Source: Yamagishiella unicocca (Eukaryota; Chlorophyta; Chlorophyceae; Chlamydomonadales; Volvocaceae). Taken from it: a DNA stretch of 64,000 nucleotides. Under the pieces are notes generated by a model. It was given only the letters and a program-made list of their open reading frames with translations, ran no database searches and had not been told where the DNA came from. The stretch is from NCBI GenBank assembly GCA_003116995.1, contig BDSL01000007.1, forward strand, positions 992,001 through 1,056,000, in the 5' to 3' direction. Below, in pieces: positions 55,401-64,000 of this stretch (within the stretch, counting starts at the first letter, position 1; each line of letters begins with the position of its first letter). The translations under genes and the position numbers were made by a program.

Positions 55401-58360
55401 ATGGAGCCGGCAAGACCACCACGCTACGGATCATGCAGGGTGGGTGCAGGGCGGGGGGGTGCAGAGAATGGGTGGGTAAGCGGAGTAAGCCACAAGGGCA
55501 ATGGAAAGGAGTCTTAGGGTCTAGGAAGGGCTATGACCTGAGCGCTCCATGGATGGCGGCTTGTCTTCCTTGATCCGCCTCACTCTTTCCCCGCCAGCGG
55601 CACGAACCAGCACCCTCCTCCTCACCCCGACCCCAACCCCAACCCCAACCCCAACCCCAACCCCAACTCCAACCCCATCCCCAACTCCAGCCCCATCCCC
55701 AACTCCAACCCCATCCCCCCCTGGACCGCAGGCATGCTGGAGCCCAGCTCCGGCTCCGTGCTGGTGTGTGGGCTGGACCTGGCTTCGGAGCCCGCGCGGG
55801 TGGCGAGGCTGGTGGGCATCTGCCCGCAACACGACGTGCTGTGGCGGCCGCTCACCGGCCGGGAGCACGTGCGGCTGTTCGGGAGGATCAAGGTGGGGGT
55901 GCGGGTACATACACACCCACACGCGCCTGGAGCTGCTGTGGGAGGGTCGAGGAGAAGTGTGCTGGGTGGGAGGGCTGCGGATGGATGGAGTTCCAGCACG
56001 GTATACCGGACGCGTGCGTTACCTTACCCTGGCGCATAGGACGCAAGAGGACGGGGGACGGGTGCGTCCAGAGGACGGGGGACGGGGCCGTCCTGCTCCG
56101 GGGCGGCTGAGATCACCACACAGCGCCACCTCGCGGAGCCACCACGCGGCTACTCCCGCCCCCTGGCGCAAGGCCACACCCCGCCATGCCCTACCCCTCC
56201 CCACGGGTCTTCCTCGAAACCCCACCCCAACCGAAGTGCACTTCCTTCCGCCGAAGAACACTTTGTACTCGGTTGTTGGTTCATCGGTCTACGAATCTGC
56301 CCCACACCGCCCCAACTTGCCTTGCCTTGTCTTGCCCCACCCCCCTGCCCCATCATGCCCCACCCTCCTGCTCACTGCTTCCTGTCCCCGCCCCCCCTGG
56401 AGCTGGCTCACAGGGTCTGACGGGGGCGGAGCTGGAGGCGGCGGTGTCGTCCGGTCTGCAGGAGGCCGGGCTGGAGGCGGTGGCGGACCGGGCCGCGGGG
56501 GGCTACAGCGGGGGCATGCAGCGCCGCCTGAGTGTTGTGTGCGCACTGGTGGGGCAGGGCTGGGCGGAGGGAGGGGGGAGGGGGAGACCCGTGGATGCCA
56601 GAAAAAACCGTTTAGAACAGGCGTTTTGAGATGCATGCTGGAGAACTGGGTTGGGGATACTAAAGCCGAAGGTCGTAATATGACGGCGGAGGGAGGGGGG
56701 AGGGGGAGGATAGGGGCCGAGTGATGGGGAGGGGGAAATGGGGACAGGCGGACACTTCTTCCGCATGCTTGGGCCTGAAGGCTCCTGGGCTGCCGCCGGC
56801 TACACACGTAAAACACACACGCTCCTGCCCCCCGCTCCGAAACCCGCACTCGCAGGTGGGCTCCCCGAAGGTGCTGTACCTGGACGAGCCTTCCACGGGC
56901 CTGGACCCCGCTTCCCGGAGGCTGCTGTGGAAGGTAGGCTGGGGGGAACCCCGGGGAGCGCTGGGAGGCAGGGGCCTTATGCCTCCTGATGCTACCTCCC
57001 TGCTCGGTCCTTCCTCCCCCTCCCCCGCTCGCGGCAACCATGCTATGCACGTGATCTACAAACCCAAATCCTCGGAACCTTAATCCAAACCCAAATCTAA
57101 AACCCTAAACCCCCCTCGCAGGCCGTGCTGCGCGCCAAGAGCCGGTGTGCTGTGGTGCTCACCACGCACAGCATGGAGGAGGCGGAGGCGTTGTGCGACC
57201 GGCTGGGTGTGGTGGTCGGGGGGGCGCTGCGCTGCGTGGGCAGCCCCCAGCAGCTGATGGCACGGTACAGCTCCTACCTGCTGCTCAGGTGGGAGGGGAG
57301 GGGGGAGATGGCGGCGGGGGGAGGCGGCGGCCGGAGGTGCTGGAGACTTGCTGCAAACGGTGCTCCTCCTCCCCCGCCCCATCCATGACTTTGACCCGTG
57401 CTCTTTGTCCCTCAACGATGATCGAAGCCAACCCAAACCCGACTGCGCACAGCCACATGCCTGCCGTACACATTTTCACCCTTTCCCCTGCCGTGTTGCC
57501 GTATGACCGTACGGCCTGCCGGCAGCCTCACCGTCGCCCCCTCCGCCGATGAGGAGGCGGAGTTGTTCGTCCGGAAGCACATCAGCCCCGCAGCCAAGCA
57601 GGTGGGTCGGGCCTCGCACTCCCAGCTAGCGGCCGACTGTGTCCTCCTGATGCGAGCAGCAAATTTTTGTGGGTTTCGAACCCACGACGGAAGACTTCTG
57701 GCGGCCTGTCGTTCCGCTTGCTAAGCGTTTGATTCTTCCCTGAGCAAGCCCCTCCTCTGCCTCGGGCCGCACCACGAACCCCACCACCGCCGGCGCGCTG
57801 TCGTACAGTACTGACGTACATCGCATGCCGTACGTGGGCAGGTGTACTGCCTCAACGGCTACCACAGCTACGAGGTGCCGCGCGCCGACGTGGCGCTCTC
57901 GCAGCTCTTCCGTACAATGGCGGCGGCGCTGGAGGCTCCCGAGGCGGCGGCGGCGGCGGCGGGCGCGCCGACGTCAGCGCCAACATCGACGTCAACGTCG
58001 ATGTCGACGGCGGTTAGTCCCCAGTCGAATGGTAGTGAAGGCCGCAACGGCGGCAGTAGCGGCTGTAGCGACGGACGAGGTCCCGGCAGCCTACCAGAGC
58101 CGCAGCCGCAGCAACGGGTGTTTAGAGGGGGGGATCAATGGGTGAAGGGGGCCCCGCCTCGGAGTGAAAGCGACCATAGGTCGACTGGAACAGGGCCGTG
58201 GCAGGCGGATGAGCAGCAGGCGGATGAGCAGCAGCAGCAGCAGGGGCGGCGGCGGCTGGCGCTTCTAGACTGGGCGGTGTCTAGCGCCACCCTGGAGAGC
58301 GTCTTCGTGCGCATCGCGCGGGAGGCGGGGGCGGTGGTGGAGGCGGCGGGGGGGCAGTGA
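45462..58360 (+). CDS. ABCA-like: Half-size ABCA-type ABC transporter
   Basis: Twenty-five exons fit in phase (1644 aa): 45462-45794, 46027-46092, 46461-46578, 46943-47019, 47210-47308, 47532-47616, 47940-48025, 48800-49447, 49697-49821, 50018-50537, 50688-50808, 51139-51239, 51549-51749, 52008-52154, 52736-52859, 53462-53571, 53961-54088, 54293-54878, 55316-55439, 55732-55892, 56414-56548, 56856-56933, 57122-57288, 57526-57601, 57842-58360. The order is ABCA-like: helix ~115-132, a long Ala/Gly/Ser-rich extracytoplasmic loop, helices from ~765 to ~1030, a low-complexity linker, then one NBD. The NBD has Walker [10 protein letters not shown] (~1252), signature [10 protein letters not shown] (~1350), Walker [13 protein letters not shown] (~1371) and H-loop TTHSMEEAE (~1405). 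The C-terminus ends in [16 protein letters not shown]. It is probably a lipid or sterol exporter by family. The ATG has a good context (GCAGCATGG). Confidence 0.95.
46093..46280 (+). repeat. 11-bp minisatellite in ABCA intron 2
   Basis: About 16 copies of TGGGGTGCTGG begin a few bases past the donor site of the second exon. Confidence 0.95.
47690..47935 (+). repeat. Short tandem repeats in ABCA intron 6
   Basis: A ~29-bp duplication (CCCCTGCCTCCACGGGTTTC) at 47697-47755 is followed by a pyrimidine-biased CCTAACCAACC/CCGAACTAAC-type repeat (47820-47935) running up to the acceptor. Confidence 0.8.
48243..48753 (-). mobile_element. tRNA-derived SINE with 14-bp target duplication
   Basis: Reading the - strand, the ~510-bp element opens with a tRNA-like head: an ATCGGTG/CGCCGAT acceptor stem, an A box (TAGCTCAATTGG, 48735-48746) and two B boxes (GGTTCGATTCC at 48682-48692 and GGTTCGAATCC at 48647-48657), as if a second tRNA 3' half had been added. 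A ~390-bp unrelated body follows, then a (TAA)n tail. Identical 14-bp flanks (CACATGACCTTAAA at 48229-48242 and 48754-48767) are target-site duplications. It sits in intron 7 of the ABCA gene, antisense to it. Such elements are transcribed by RNA polymerase III and moved by a LINE reverse transcriptase. Confidence 0.93.
49371..49420 (+). repeat. GGC run coding polyglycine in ABCA exon 8
   Basis: About sixteen consecutive GGC codons in the long loop of the transporter. The opposite strand reads as polyproline or polyalanine shadows. Confidence 0.95.
51250..51375 (+). repeat. CTG/CTACTG microsatellite in ABCA intron 12
   Basis: Imperfect CTGCTGCTACTG and GCTGGCTCTG repeats just past the donor of exon 12; non-coding. 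Confidence 0.9.
52195..52345 (+). repeat. Polypurine GGGAGG tract in ABCA intron 14
   Basis: About 150 nt of almost pure G/A in runs such as GGGGGGAGGGAGGGGG, able to form triplex or quadruplex structures. Confidence 0.95.
52868..52960 (+). repeat. ~30-bp minisatellite in ABCA intron 15
   Basis: Three to four copies of GGTCTGGAGGGGTAGGAGGG followed by GGCGAGGGC, starting a few bases past the exon 15 donor. Confidence 0.9.
55101..55198 (-). repeat. Dispersed repeat R1, inverted copy in ABCA intron 18
   Basis: Reverse complement of 6970-7066 with one mismatch seen. The near identity against an otherwise diverged background points to recent movement. Confidence 0.9.
55200..55290 (+). repeat. 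~29-bp tandem with G/C ends, ABCA intron 18
   Basis: Three copies of CGGGGGTTCTTTTATCAAA then CCCCCTATA. The GGGGG and CCCCC ends of each unit can pair. Confidence 0.9.
55620..55730 (+). repeat. CCCCAA repeats in ABCA intron 19
   Basis: CCCCAA hexamer array decaying into CCCAACTCCAACCCCATC, forming the pyrimidine-rich run before the exon 20 acceptor. Confidence 0.9.
56585..56628 (+). repeat. Dispersed ~44-bp motif, copy 2
   Basis: Matches 15247-15290 with a few changes; lies in ABCA intron 21. Confidence 0.7.
57660..57740 (-). ncRNA. tRNA-like Pol III box pair (remnant)
   Basis: On the - strand a perfect B box (GGTTCGAAACC, 57672-57682) with a paired T arm (GTGGG/CCCAC) lies downstream of a weak A box (TTAGCAAGCGG, 57714-57724). 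No matching acceptor stem was found. It lies in ABCA intron 24; probably a decayed tRNA or SINE head. Confidence 0.35.
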
Positions 58361-58523
58361 CCGCCCGCCCACCCACCCACCCAGCTGAGGCGCAGGCGCC
58401 CAGGGTGGAGGCTGGTGGTCTGGTGATGGGGGGCCAGGAGTTATGTTTGGGGCGGTGCAGCTCGCGGAGCTGGCGTGTGCCGTCGCACGTCTTGTGGCGT
58501 GTCATGTTGGGTTGTGGCGGTGT

Positions 58524-58528
58524 TGTAA
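58524..58528 (+). terminator. TGTAA poly(A) signal of the ABCA gene
   Basis: TGTAA, 164 nt past the stop, the usual volvocine polyadenylation signal. It faces the matching signal of the convergent LRR gene 310 bp away. Confidence 0.75.
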
Positions 58529-58837
58529 ATCGTATGTAGTATGTGTGGGGGGCATGGAACGTACTGTATTTGCGAACCCCTGTGGCACGGGGTTGGCGCC
58601 GGGATTTTACTTGCCCTGAAACCGTTTTGGGGGGGCTCTAGGGTTTATAAGGCCCGCCTGTGAGGAGGTGGCCGTGGCCGTGTAAAGGCTTCGTAACTGG
58701 CGAGAAAAAGTGGGCGGCCAGGAGGGCGGCGCTTCAGCTATCCGCCCGCCTGCATGCTCACGTGGCTCCCGCGGCCTCCACGTTCCCTTGCGTTTTGGTT
58801 TGAGAGCTTTAAAGCTCCCGTGCGTCGCTGCAACGAC

Positions 58838-58842
58838 TTACA
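58838..58842 (-). terminator. TGTAA poly(A) signal of LRR paralogue B
   Basis: TTACA on the + strand, read TGTAA on the - strand, 140 nt past the stop at 58982. Confidence 0.7.
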
Positions 58843-58981
58843 CAGCCAGCGAGCCAGCCTAGCAAGCGTGGGACGTTAACGCGAGAAATACCCTGCAGAG
58901 CTTGTTTTGCGTGGGCTGTGGAGGCAGGGAGGCGGTGTGGGCTGTGGAGGCGGGGAGGCGCGGTCTCCTGCCCTCCGCTCC

Positions 58982-61900
58982 TCAGTCGTCCTCCGCACCC
59001 TCTGGACCCAGGCTGCCCTCGCTCCCGCCCTTGCCCCCGGCCGCATCCCCCTCCTCCCCCTCGTCCTCCTCCTCCCCCCCGCCCTCCTCCTCCCCCTCGC
59101 CCTCCTCCTCTTCCGTGACGTCGAGCGCCCGCTCGTACGCCCGCTGCAGCTCCACCGCCACCGGCCACAAGCCCTGCATCTCCCCCTCCACATCCGGCAC
59201 CTCAGCCTCGTCCACAAACTCGTCACTGTCATCAGGAACTCCCATCGCATTGCCGAACAAGTGTGTGTACCAGGTATTTGCGCAGACGCCGTACACGGCG
59301 TAGTAGCAGCTCGCGTCCACGCGGAGCGCCAGGGAGGGTTGCTCGGCCTGCAAATGCCGCACATCGTCCGCGTCTAGGCGGCACATGTAGAGGTTGAGCA
59401 GCTGCGAGTGTGGCGGGTGGGGCAGAATGGTGGCGGGGGTGGGTTTTAGGTTTTAAGGCTTTTAGGGTCCAGAAGATCAACAATTGGAGGAGAGGGTGCA
59501 GAGTGGGTCCAGAAGATCAACAATTGGAGGAGAGGGTGCAGAGTGGGAATAGCTAAGAAACCCGCATATGATAGCACCGCAGGGAGATGAGGAGAGGGAG
59601 GGAAAAGAGCGGAGTGGCGGTGGGTCCGAATTCCAGACCGTCAGGGCGTTGAAAGGTCGGGCTTTATCTACAGGCAGGATATATCGGAGTAGTCCTATTA
59701 AGGACACAAGTACGAGCTCCATCTTCCTCGCAGGACCTGGCCGCCTTGTCCATCACCATCACCACCACCTTTCCACCACCACCTTCCCACCACGGCCCCC
59801 AGACAAATCCGACCCAACCCGCGGCGATCCCCCACCCACCCCCCAGCCCCATACTGCCGCCCCCGCCCCCGGCACCGCGCCTTTCCCGCCCACTGCCACG
59901 ATGCCGTGCCATGCCACCACCCCGTATCGTACCACCATGCCGTGTCGTACCACCACCATACCATGTTGTACCACCATGCCATGTCGTGCCGCCACCCCGT
60001 GTCATGCCGCACCTTCAAGCCCGGCAACGCCGTCCTGAGCGCCGCCAGGTCCCCAGGCGCCAGCTCGAACGACACGAGGTCCACGCCCTCCACCACACCA
60101 GCCAGCGGCGCCAGCTCCGCCAGCCACACCGCGTGAGGCCCGGGCAGCTTCGCCTGGGTGCGGCTGAAGGGCTGTAACGCCAGCCGCCGGAGCGCCGCCA
60201 CAGGCATCAGCCGCAGCAGCAGCCGCGTCGCCAGGGCCACCTCCTCCGGCTGCCCCGCCATCAGGCCCAACTGTCCGTGTGCGGAATCCTCTCCGAGCAA
60301 GAAGAGACGCGCCTGCTCATAGACGGGGACGGCGGCGGCTTGTGCTGCTGCTGCTGCTGCGTCTCCGCGGGCGACCCCCGTGCAGCTGCCACCGCGGTGG
60401 GCACTGTCGTGGCAGGGAGGAGGGGAGGAGATTTCGGTTCCATTGGGCGCCCGCGGCGCCAGTACGCAATGCAGCCCGGGGGCTGGGGCTGGGGCGGCGG
60501 CGGCGGCGGCGGGAGCAGCGGCGGCGGCGTTGATGTCGGCAACGGCGGCGCTAGTCGCCACCGGGGGAGCAGGCGGCGGACGGAAGTTCGCGCGGGTGGC
60601 GGCGGCATGGGGCACGACGCGGCTGTGGGAGCTGTACGGCTCCCGGTTGGCTGCAGGCGCCGCCGCCGCGGCGGCCGACCCGTGGGTCAGGGTCAGGGTC
60701 GTCAGGCGGGGCAGGTCGGCGAGTGCGGCGAGGACCGGCACCGAGGGGAGGTTGGCGACCTGCGAGTCGGCGGCACCAGGAGCGGTTGGCGGTCATCACT
60801 CGGCGTCCCCGTCTGCCGCTGGTGAGCCGGATTGATGAGCCGGTGAACGACCGTTTCCTTCGTAAGCAGGCCGGACAGGATGCAGACGGCAGGCAGAGGG
60901 GAGGGGCTCCAGGAGGGTTTTGGGGTTGATCTACGGAAACGGACACGGGCATGTGGGTTCGCCGCATAGGGCCCGGCGCCACGTGGTCCATAGGGCCCGA
61001 GCCACGTGGGTTCGCCGCATAGGGCCCGAGCCACTTGGCACCCCAGGGATGTCCAAAAAGGCGGGAGCGCAGCGGCGGCGCTACTCCGAGCCCAGACCCC
61101 TGAGGCCCCTCGAGCCGCACCTGCAAATGCTGCAGGGACGGCGGCAGCGGCAGCCGCAGCAGTGGCGCCTCCGCCCGCAACTCCACTGCCCTAGGCTGCT
61201 CCTGCGGCTGCTGCTGCTCCTGCTGCTCCTGCGGCTCCTGCGGCTGCTGCGGCTGCTGCCGCTGCGGTGTGAGAATGGCGCCGCATCGCAGTCGCACCAG
61301 CTGAAGGAGCGGCGCCAACGACGGCAGCGCCTCTGGCGGCAAACTGTACGACGCGCCGAGATCCAGATCTTGCAGCCCCGTCAGCCCGGCCAACAACGGT
61401 CCCAGCCGCCATCCGGATGCTACAGCCGCTGCGTCCCTGACATCTGTACCCTCCACCTCGGTGGACAGATCAATGCGCAGGCGCGTTAGGTTCCGGAGCG
61501 CGGTAAGGCCCAGGAGGCGGCACGGCGGATCCACGATCCGATCGATGGAGCTGCCGTACAGCTCCAGGCAGCGCAATTGGGTGAGCGAGGCGATGGCCGC
61601 CACACCGGGCGGTACTGCGTGGCGGCGGGGGCGGGGCGGGGGCCGATGCGGCGTCTGGCATGTTGGTTGGGAGTTGGTCGGTTAGGATCCGGTCGGGATG
61701 GGAGGAACGAGCGAGTGAGCCGGTCCGAGGCACGCGGCTGGCGGCGCCGTTGGACGAGAGTCATGGCGTCAGCTGCCGCGCGGCAGGGACGCTTCGCTGG
61801 CCCAATCCTCACACCCCTTGGCTCAGCTCCCCTCATAAGGCCCAATCCTCGGCTTCCTCGCACCCCTTGGCTATGCTCCCCTCATAAGGCCCAATCCTCA

Positions 61901-63211
61901 CACCCCTTGGCTCAGGCCCCAGCATGTGTCTACCCAGTCGTCAGCCTCCTCGCCGCTCGGGGTGTTGTTTCCCACTCCCATAACCCCATCCTGCCTCTCA
62001 CACCCACACGCACACTTACAGGCGCCCAGCGACCCAAGACCCGCCCGGCTGCTGCTGGGCCCTATGAGACGCACCGGGCCTGACGGCTCGTTCCCCACCA
62101 CAAGGCAGCCCCAGCGCCACAGCGTGCGACACGCTGCCCGCCGTGCTGCCCGCCGTGCTCCCCGCCGTGCTCCCCGCCGCGCTCCCCGCCGCGCTCCCCG
62201 CCGCGCTCCCCGCCGCCGCCGCTAGCTCCTGTTCGCCACTAGGTGGCGCATGCCCACGCATACGCCGCATGGTCGCGTGTTGCAATCCGTACTTGAACGG
62301 CCCGATGTGCCTGTTGCGGTCCACGCTGAGCTGCAGCCTCAACTCGCTGAGCCCAACGCAGCCGGCCAGTCCCTCGTACGGCAGCACGGCACCGCCGTAC
62401 AAGTGGAGGTCCAGGGAGGACAGCCTGCTGCCGGCGGCGCTCAGCACCGACTCGGCGGCCTGGCTGGCAGCCGTGTCGTACAGGTCGAGGTGGAGGTGCT
62501 GCAAGGCGGGTGCGCAGGCGACCAGCTCCCGGATGCCGGACTGGGGGCCGAGGATGGCGACCCGAGTGGCTTTTTGCGCACAGGAATCGAGGATATCGTG
62601 GCTGCGCCGCAGGGCAGGTGGGCAGGTGGGTAGGTGGGTAGGTGGGTAGGTGGGTGGCGCCCAGGGGGCAGGCAGGATATGGGGTGGGTCGCGAGGATAA
62701 TCCACGACATGGGGGTTGCAAGGAAGACCATTGTACGCGAGAAAGAACCGTTTAGGACAGACGATATGGGGGTGGAGGTGGGGTGTCAGGGATAAGGCGA
62801 GCAAGCAAGGCGAGCAGGCAGGGAAGGAAATGATGTGAGTCAAAACCTGGTCGACAATGCTGTTGTGTGGACGAGGGCAGGTGTAAGAACACATTCATGG
62901 TCTTACGTGATTTGAGGCGGGAGCTGTACGTGGGTCCTCACGGACAGCGCCAGAGGCCGGCATCCTCGCGCGATGATGTTGCGCAGGGCGGCGATTCCCA
63001 AAGGAAAGTTCTGATGTGTCCTGACCCTGACGTTCAGCGCAATGCAAGCACCATCGTGAAGGGAGCGCGCTTGACGGCTGCAGCACCGAAAGGAGGATAT
63101 GTCGCCAGGCCCTAGCAGTGACCATATGCGCGGAGCCGCATGAAGGATATCAAGCAGGCTGACCTCGCAGATATTGCTGCAGGCTGCCTTCTTAACTTGC
63201 AACCTTTCCAT
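58982..63211 (-). CDS. LRR/F-box-like protein, paralogue B
   Basis: Five exons parallel those of paralogue A (38225-41263): 62907-63211, 62258-62601, 61121-61614, 60013-60759 and 58982-59401, giving 769 aa. The borders fall at homologous places with the same phases. The N-terminal segment (LLDILHAAPRIWSLLGPGD, then FRCCSRQARSLHDGA) and the repeats (LTQLRCLELYGSSIDRIV, LQDLDLGASYSLPPEAL, LPSVPVLAALADLPRL) match A. Gln- and Ala-rich stretches interrupt the repeats. The last exon differs: after the shared LDADDVRHLQ it continues into a Tyr/Asn-containing segment and a highly acidic tail (EEEEGEGEEEGGGEEE). The exon 2 donor was chosen by homology to A; a stronger GTAAGT at 62019 is out of phase with exon 3. 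Function unknown. Confidence 0.8.
59465..59546. repeat. 41-bp tandem duplication, intron 4 of paralogue B
   Basis: Two copies of GGGTCCAGAAGATCAACAAT plus the following 21 bp. Confidence 0.95.
59890..60005. repeat. CCATGCCGTGTCGTACCAC-type repeats
   Basis: Imperfect short tandem repeats (ACCATGCCRTGTCGTACCAC and variants) in intron 4 of paralogue B, right at the donor of exon 4. Confidence 0.8.
60940..61045. repeat. Tandem repeats in intron 3 of paralogue B
   Basis: Copies of GGTTCGCCGCATAGGGCCC with GAGCCACGTG spacers; each has self-complementary GGGCCC and CACGTG cores. Confidence 0.85.
62140..62222. repeat. CCGCCGTGCTCC-type repeats in intron 2 of paralogue B
   Basis: Twelve-bp units CCCGCCGYGCTC; read in frame they give a spurious GSAAGSAAG extension of exon 2. 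Confidence 0.85.
62618..62652. repeat. GGTGGGTA repeat in intron 1 of paralogue B
   Basis: Four copies of GGTGGGTA near the exon 2 acceptor (the acceptor side reads the pyrimidine strand). Confidence 0.9.
62721..62772 (+). repeat. Dispersed ~44-bp motif, copy 3 (diverged)
   Basis: AGGAAGACC, then GAAAGAACCGTTTAGGACAGACG align with 15247-15290 and 56585-56628. Lies in intron 1 of LRR paralogue B. Confidence 0.5.
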
Positions 63212-64000
63212 TCCGAAAGAGGCACAATCGCAGTAATTTACAAGTTTTTGTTTCCATTTATTAATTGGTCAGAATGTCGCTCTCGCCACCCAACACCGTT
63301 CCGAGATCGTACACTGGCACATGCTGCACGGCGCCACGAACTTGCTAATAGGCCGCGATATTCCCCTCAAATGCTGCATCCTAGGAGCGCACTTCTGAGA
63401 CCTCCACTCGAAGGGGCGACTATGGTGAAAGGGAAACGACATGCGAGGCATGTGAGACAATGTCACGCATCGCGGAGTGAGGCTGATGCAGGGACATGCG
63501 CGATTATCATTCGGACCAAAGGAGGATAACCATCGGAGGGCAAATCGGCATAAAACTGGTGTTGCCTGACACCTGCGCCAGATCTGGCGGATAAGCCGAC
63601 ACGGGTGGATGTGGTACCTGGTCGTACTTGGTTGTACGGCACAAATCATGGTAGCCGCACATGCTGACCTACCGCGCAAATTAACTACACTCCCCCCTCG
63701 TACGAGGAATCATGTCCACCTGAGTCATGACGTTCCGTTCCCCTTCTATATGATGTGGGCGACGTACGCGGGGCAGCGTCGTACATCGAGATGAATCAAC
63801 AAACACAGGTAAGAGGGGGATGCAATCAGTCCCGTTACTCAGACTGAGGCAGATGTCGTATTTGATTATATGGAGGAGGAGATAAAAGTCTGTGGATAGA
63901 ATCTAGCAACGGCTTCATGAGGTTTGATATTTAATATCTTTGCAGTAGTTTTGTAGGTTCAGGGACTCGATGTCTGTGTCAGGTATAGGTCTGGTGTCCG
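63212..64000. other. Upstream region of LRR paralogue B
   Basis: No gene or repeat recognised. It should contain the promoter of paralogue B. Confidence 0.5.

Noticed and set aside
59698..59736. Short last exon for LRR paralogue B (ending SSYLCP)
   Set aside because: Splicing instead to 59401 gives a segment (LDADDVRHLQ) homologous to the last exon of paralogue A and a similar total length.
62016..62258. Extension of LRR paralogue B exon 2 through GSAAGSAAG repeats to a strong GTAAGT donor
   Set aside because: The phase does not fit exon 3, while the GTGGGC donor at 62257 fits and lies at the same place as in paralogue A.

Overview
The window looks like nuclear DNA of a volvocine (Chlamydomonas/Volvox-type) green alga. 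Real genes are GC-rich, broken into many short exons with clean GT-AG borders, and carry long Ala/Gly/Gln homopolymers. Where a 3' end can be judged, TGTAA (the usual poly(A) signal of these algae) lies about 140-165 bases past the stop codon. Closest resemblances by memory are to plant and algal families (At5g10190-like MFS carriers, ABCA half transporters, homocysteine S-methyltransferase). No bacterial operon, rRNA or CRISPR array is visible.

Layout. 1-9240 is gene-free: a minisatellite (3540-4320), a badly decayed Ty3/gypsy retrotransposon (4545-6905) and smaller repeats. 9241-10842 (+) is a homocysteine S-methyltransferase whose stop codon runs into a 9-bp minisatellite. 12022-12906 (-) is a doubtful Ala/Asn-rich gene. 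14098-14785 (+) holds only the last three exons of a branched-chain 2-oxoacid dehydrogenase E1-beta gene. 16380-24317 (-) is the most striking locus: a NACHT-WD40 STAND protein (NLR-like) with a TIR/HET-like N-terminal domain and 28 near-identical WD40 repeats that vary at only a few codons. 25803-28138 (-) is the C-terminal half of an MFS transporter, cut off next to a ~130-bp satellite (28460-29850). 30104-35740 is a repeat complex: a ~3.2-kb candidate element with inverted ends abutting the RNase H-integrase-chromodomain part of a Ty3/gypsy chromovirus.

From 38 kb on the window is gene-dense. Two paralogous five-exon LRR/F-box-like genes (38225-41263 and 58982-63211, both -) flank an RWDD3-like gene (41908-44512, +, eight exons) and a 25-exon half-size ABCA transporter (45462-58360, +). 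The ABCA gene carries a tRNA-derived SINE with target-site duplication in intron 7. The first LRR gene and the RWDD3-like gene are divergent; the ABCA gene and the second LRR gene are convergent. The promoter and first codons of the RWDD3-like gene are duplicated 4.2 kb upstream, on the far side of the first LRR gene.

The genes are not one pathway. The best candidate for an undescribed system is the NACHT-WD40 gene: its architecture and its pattern of repeat variation match the fungal HET-D/E (NWD) allorecognition receptors.
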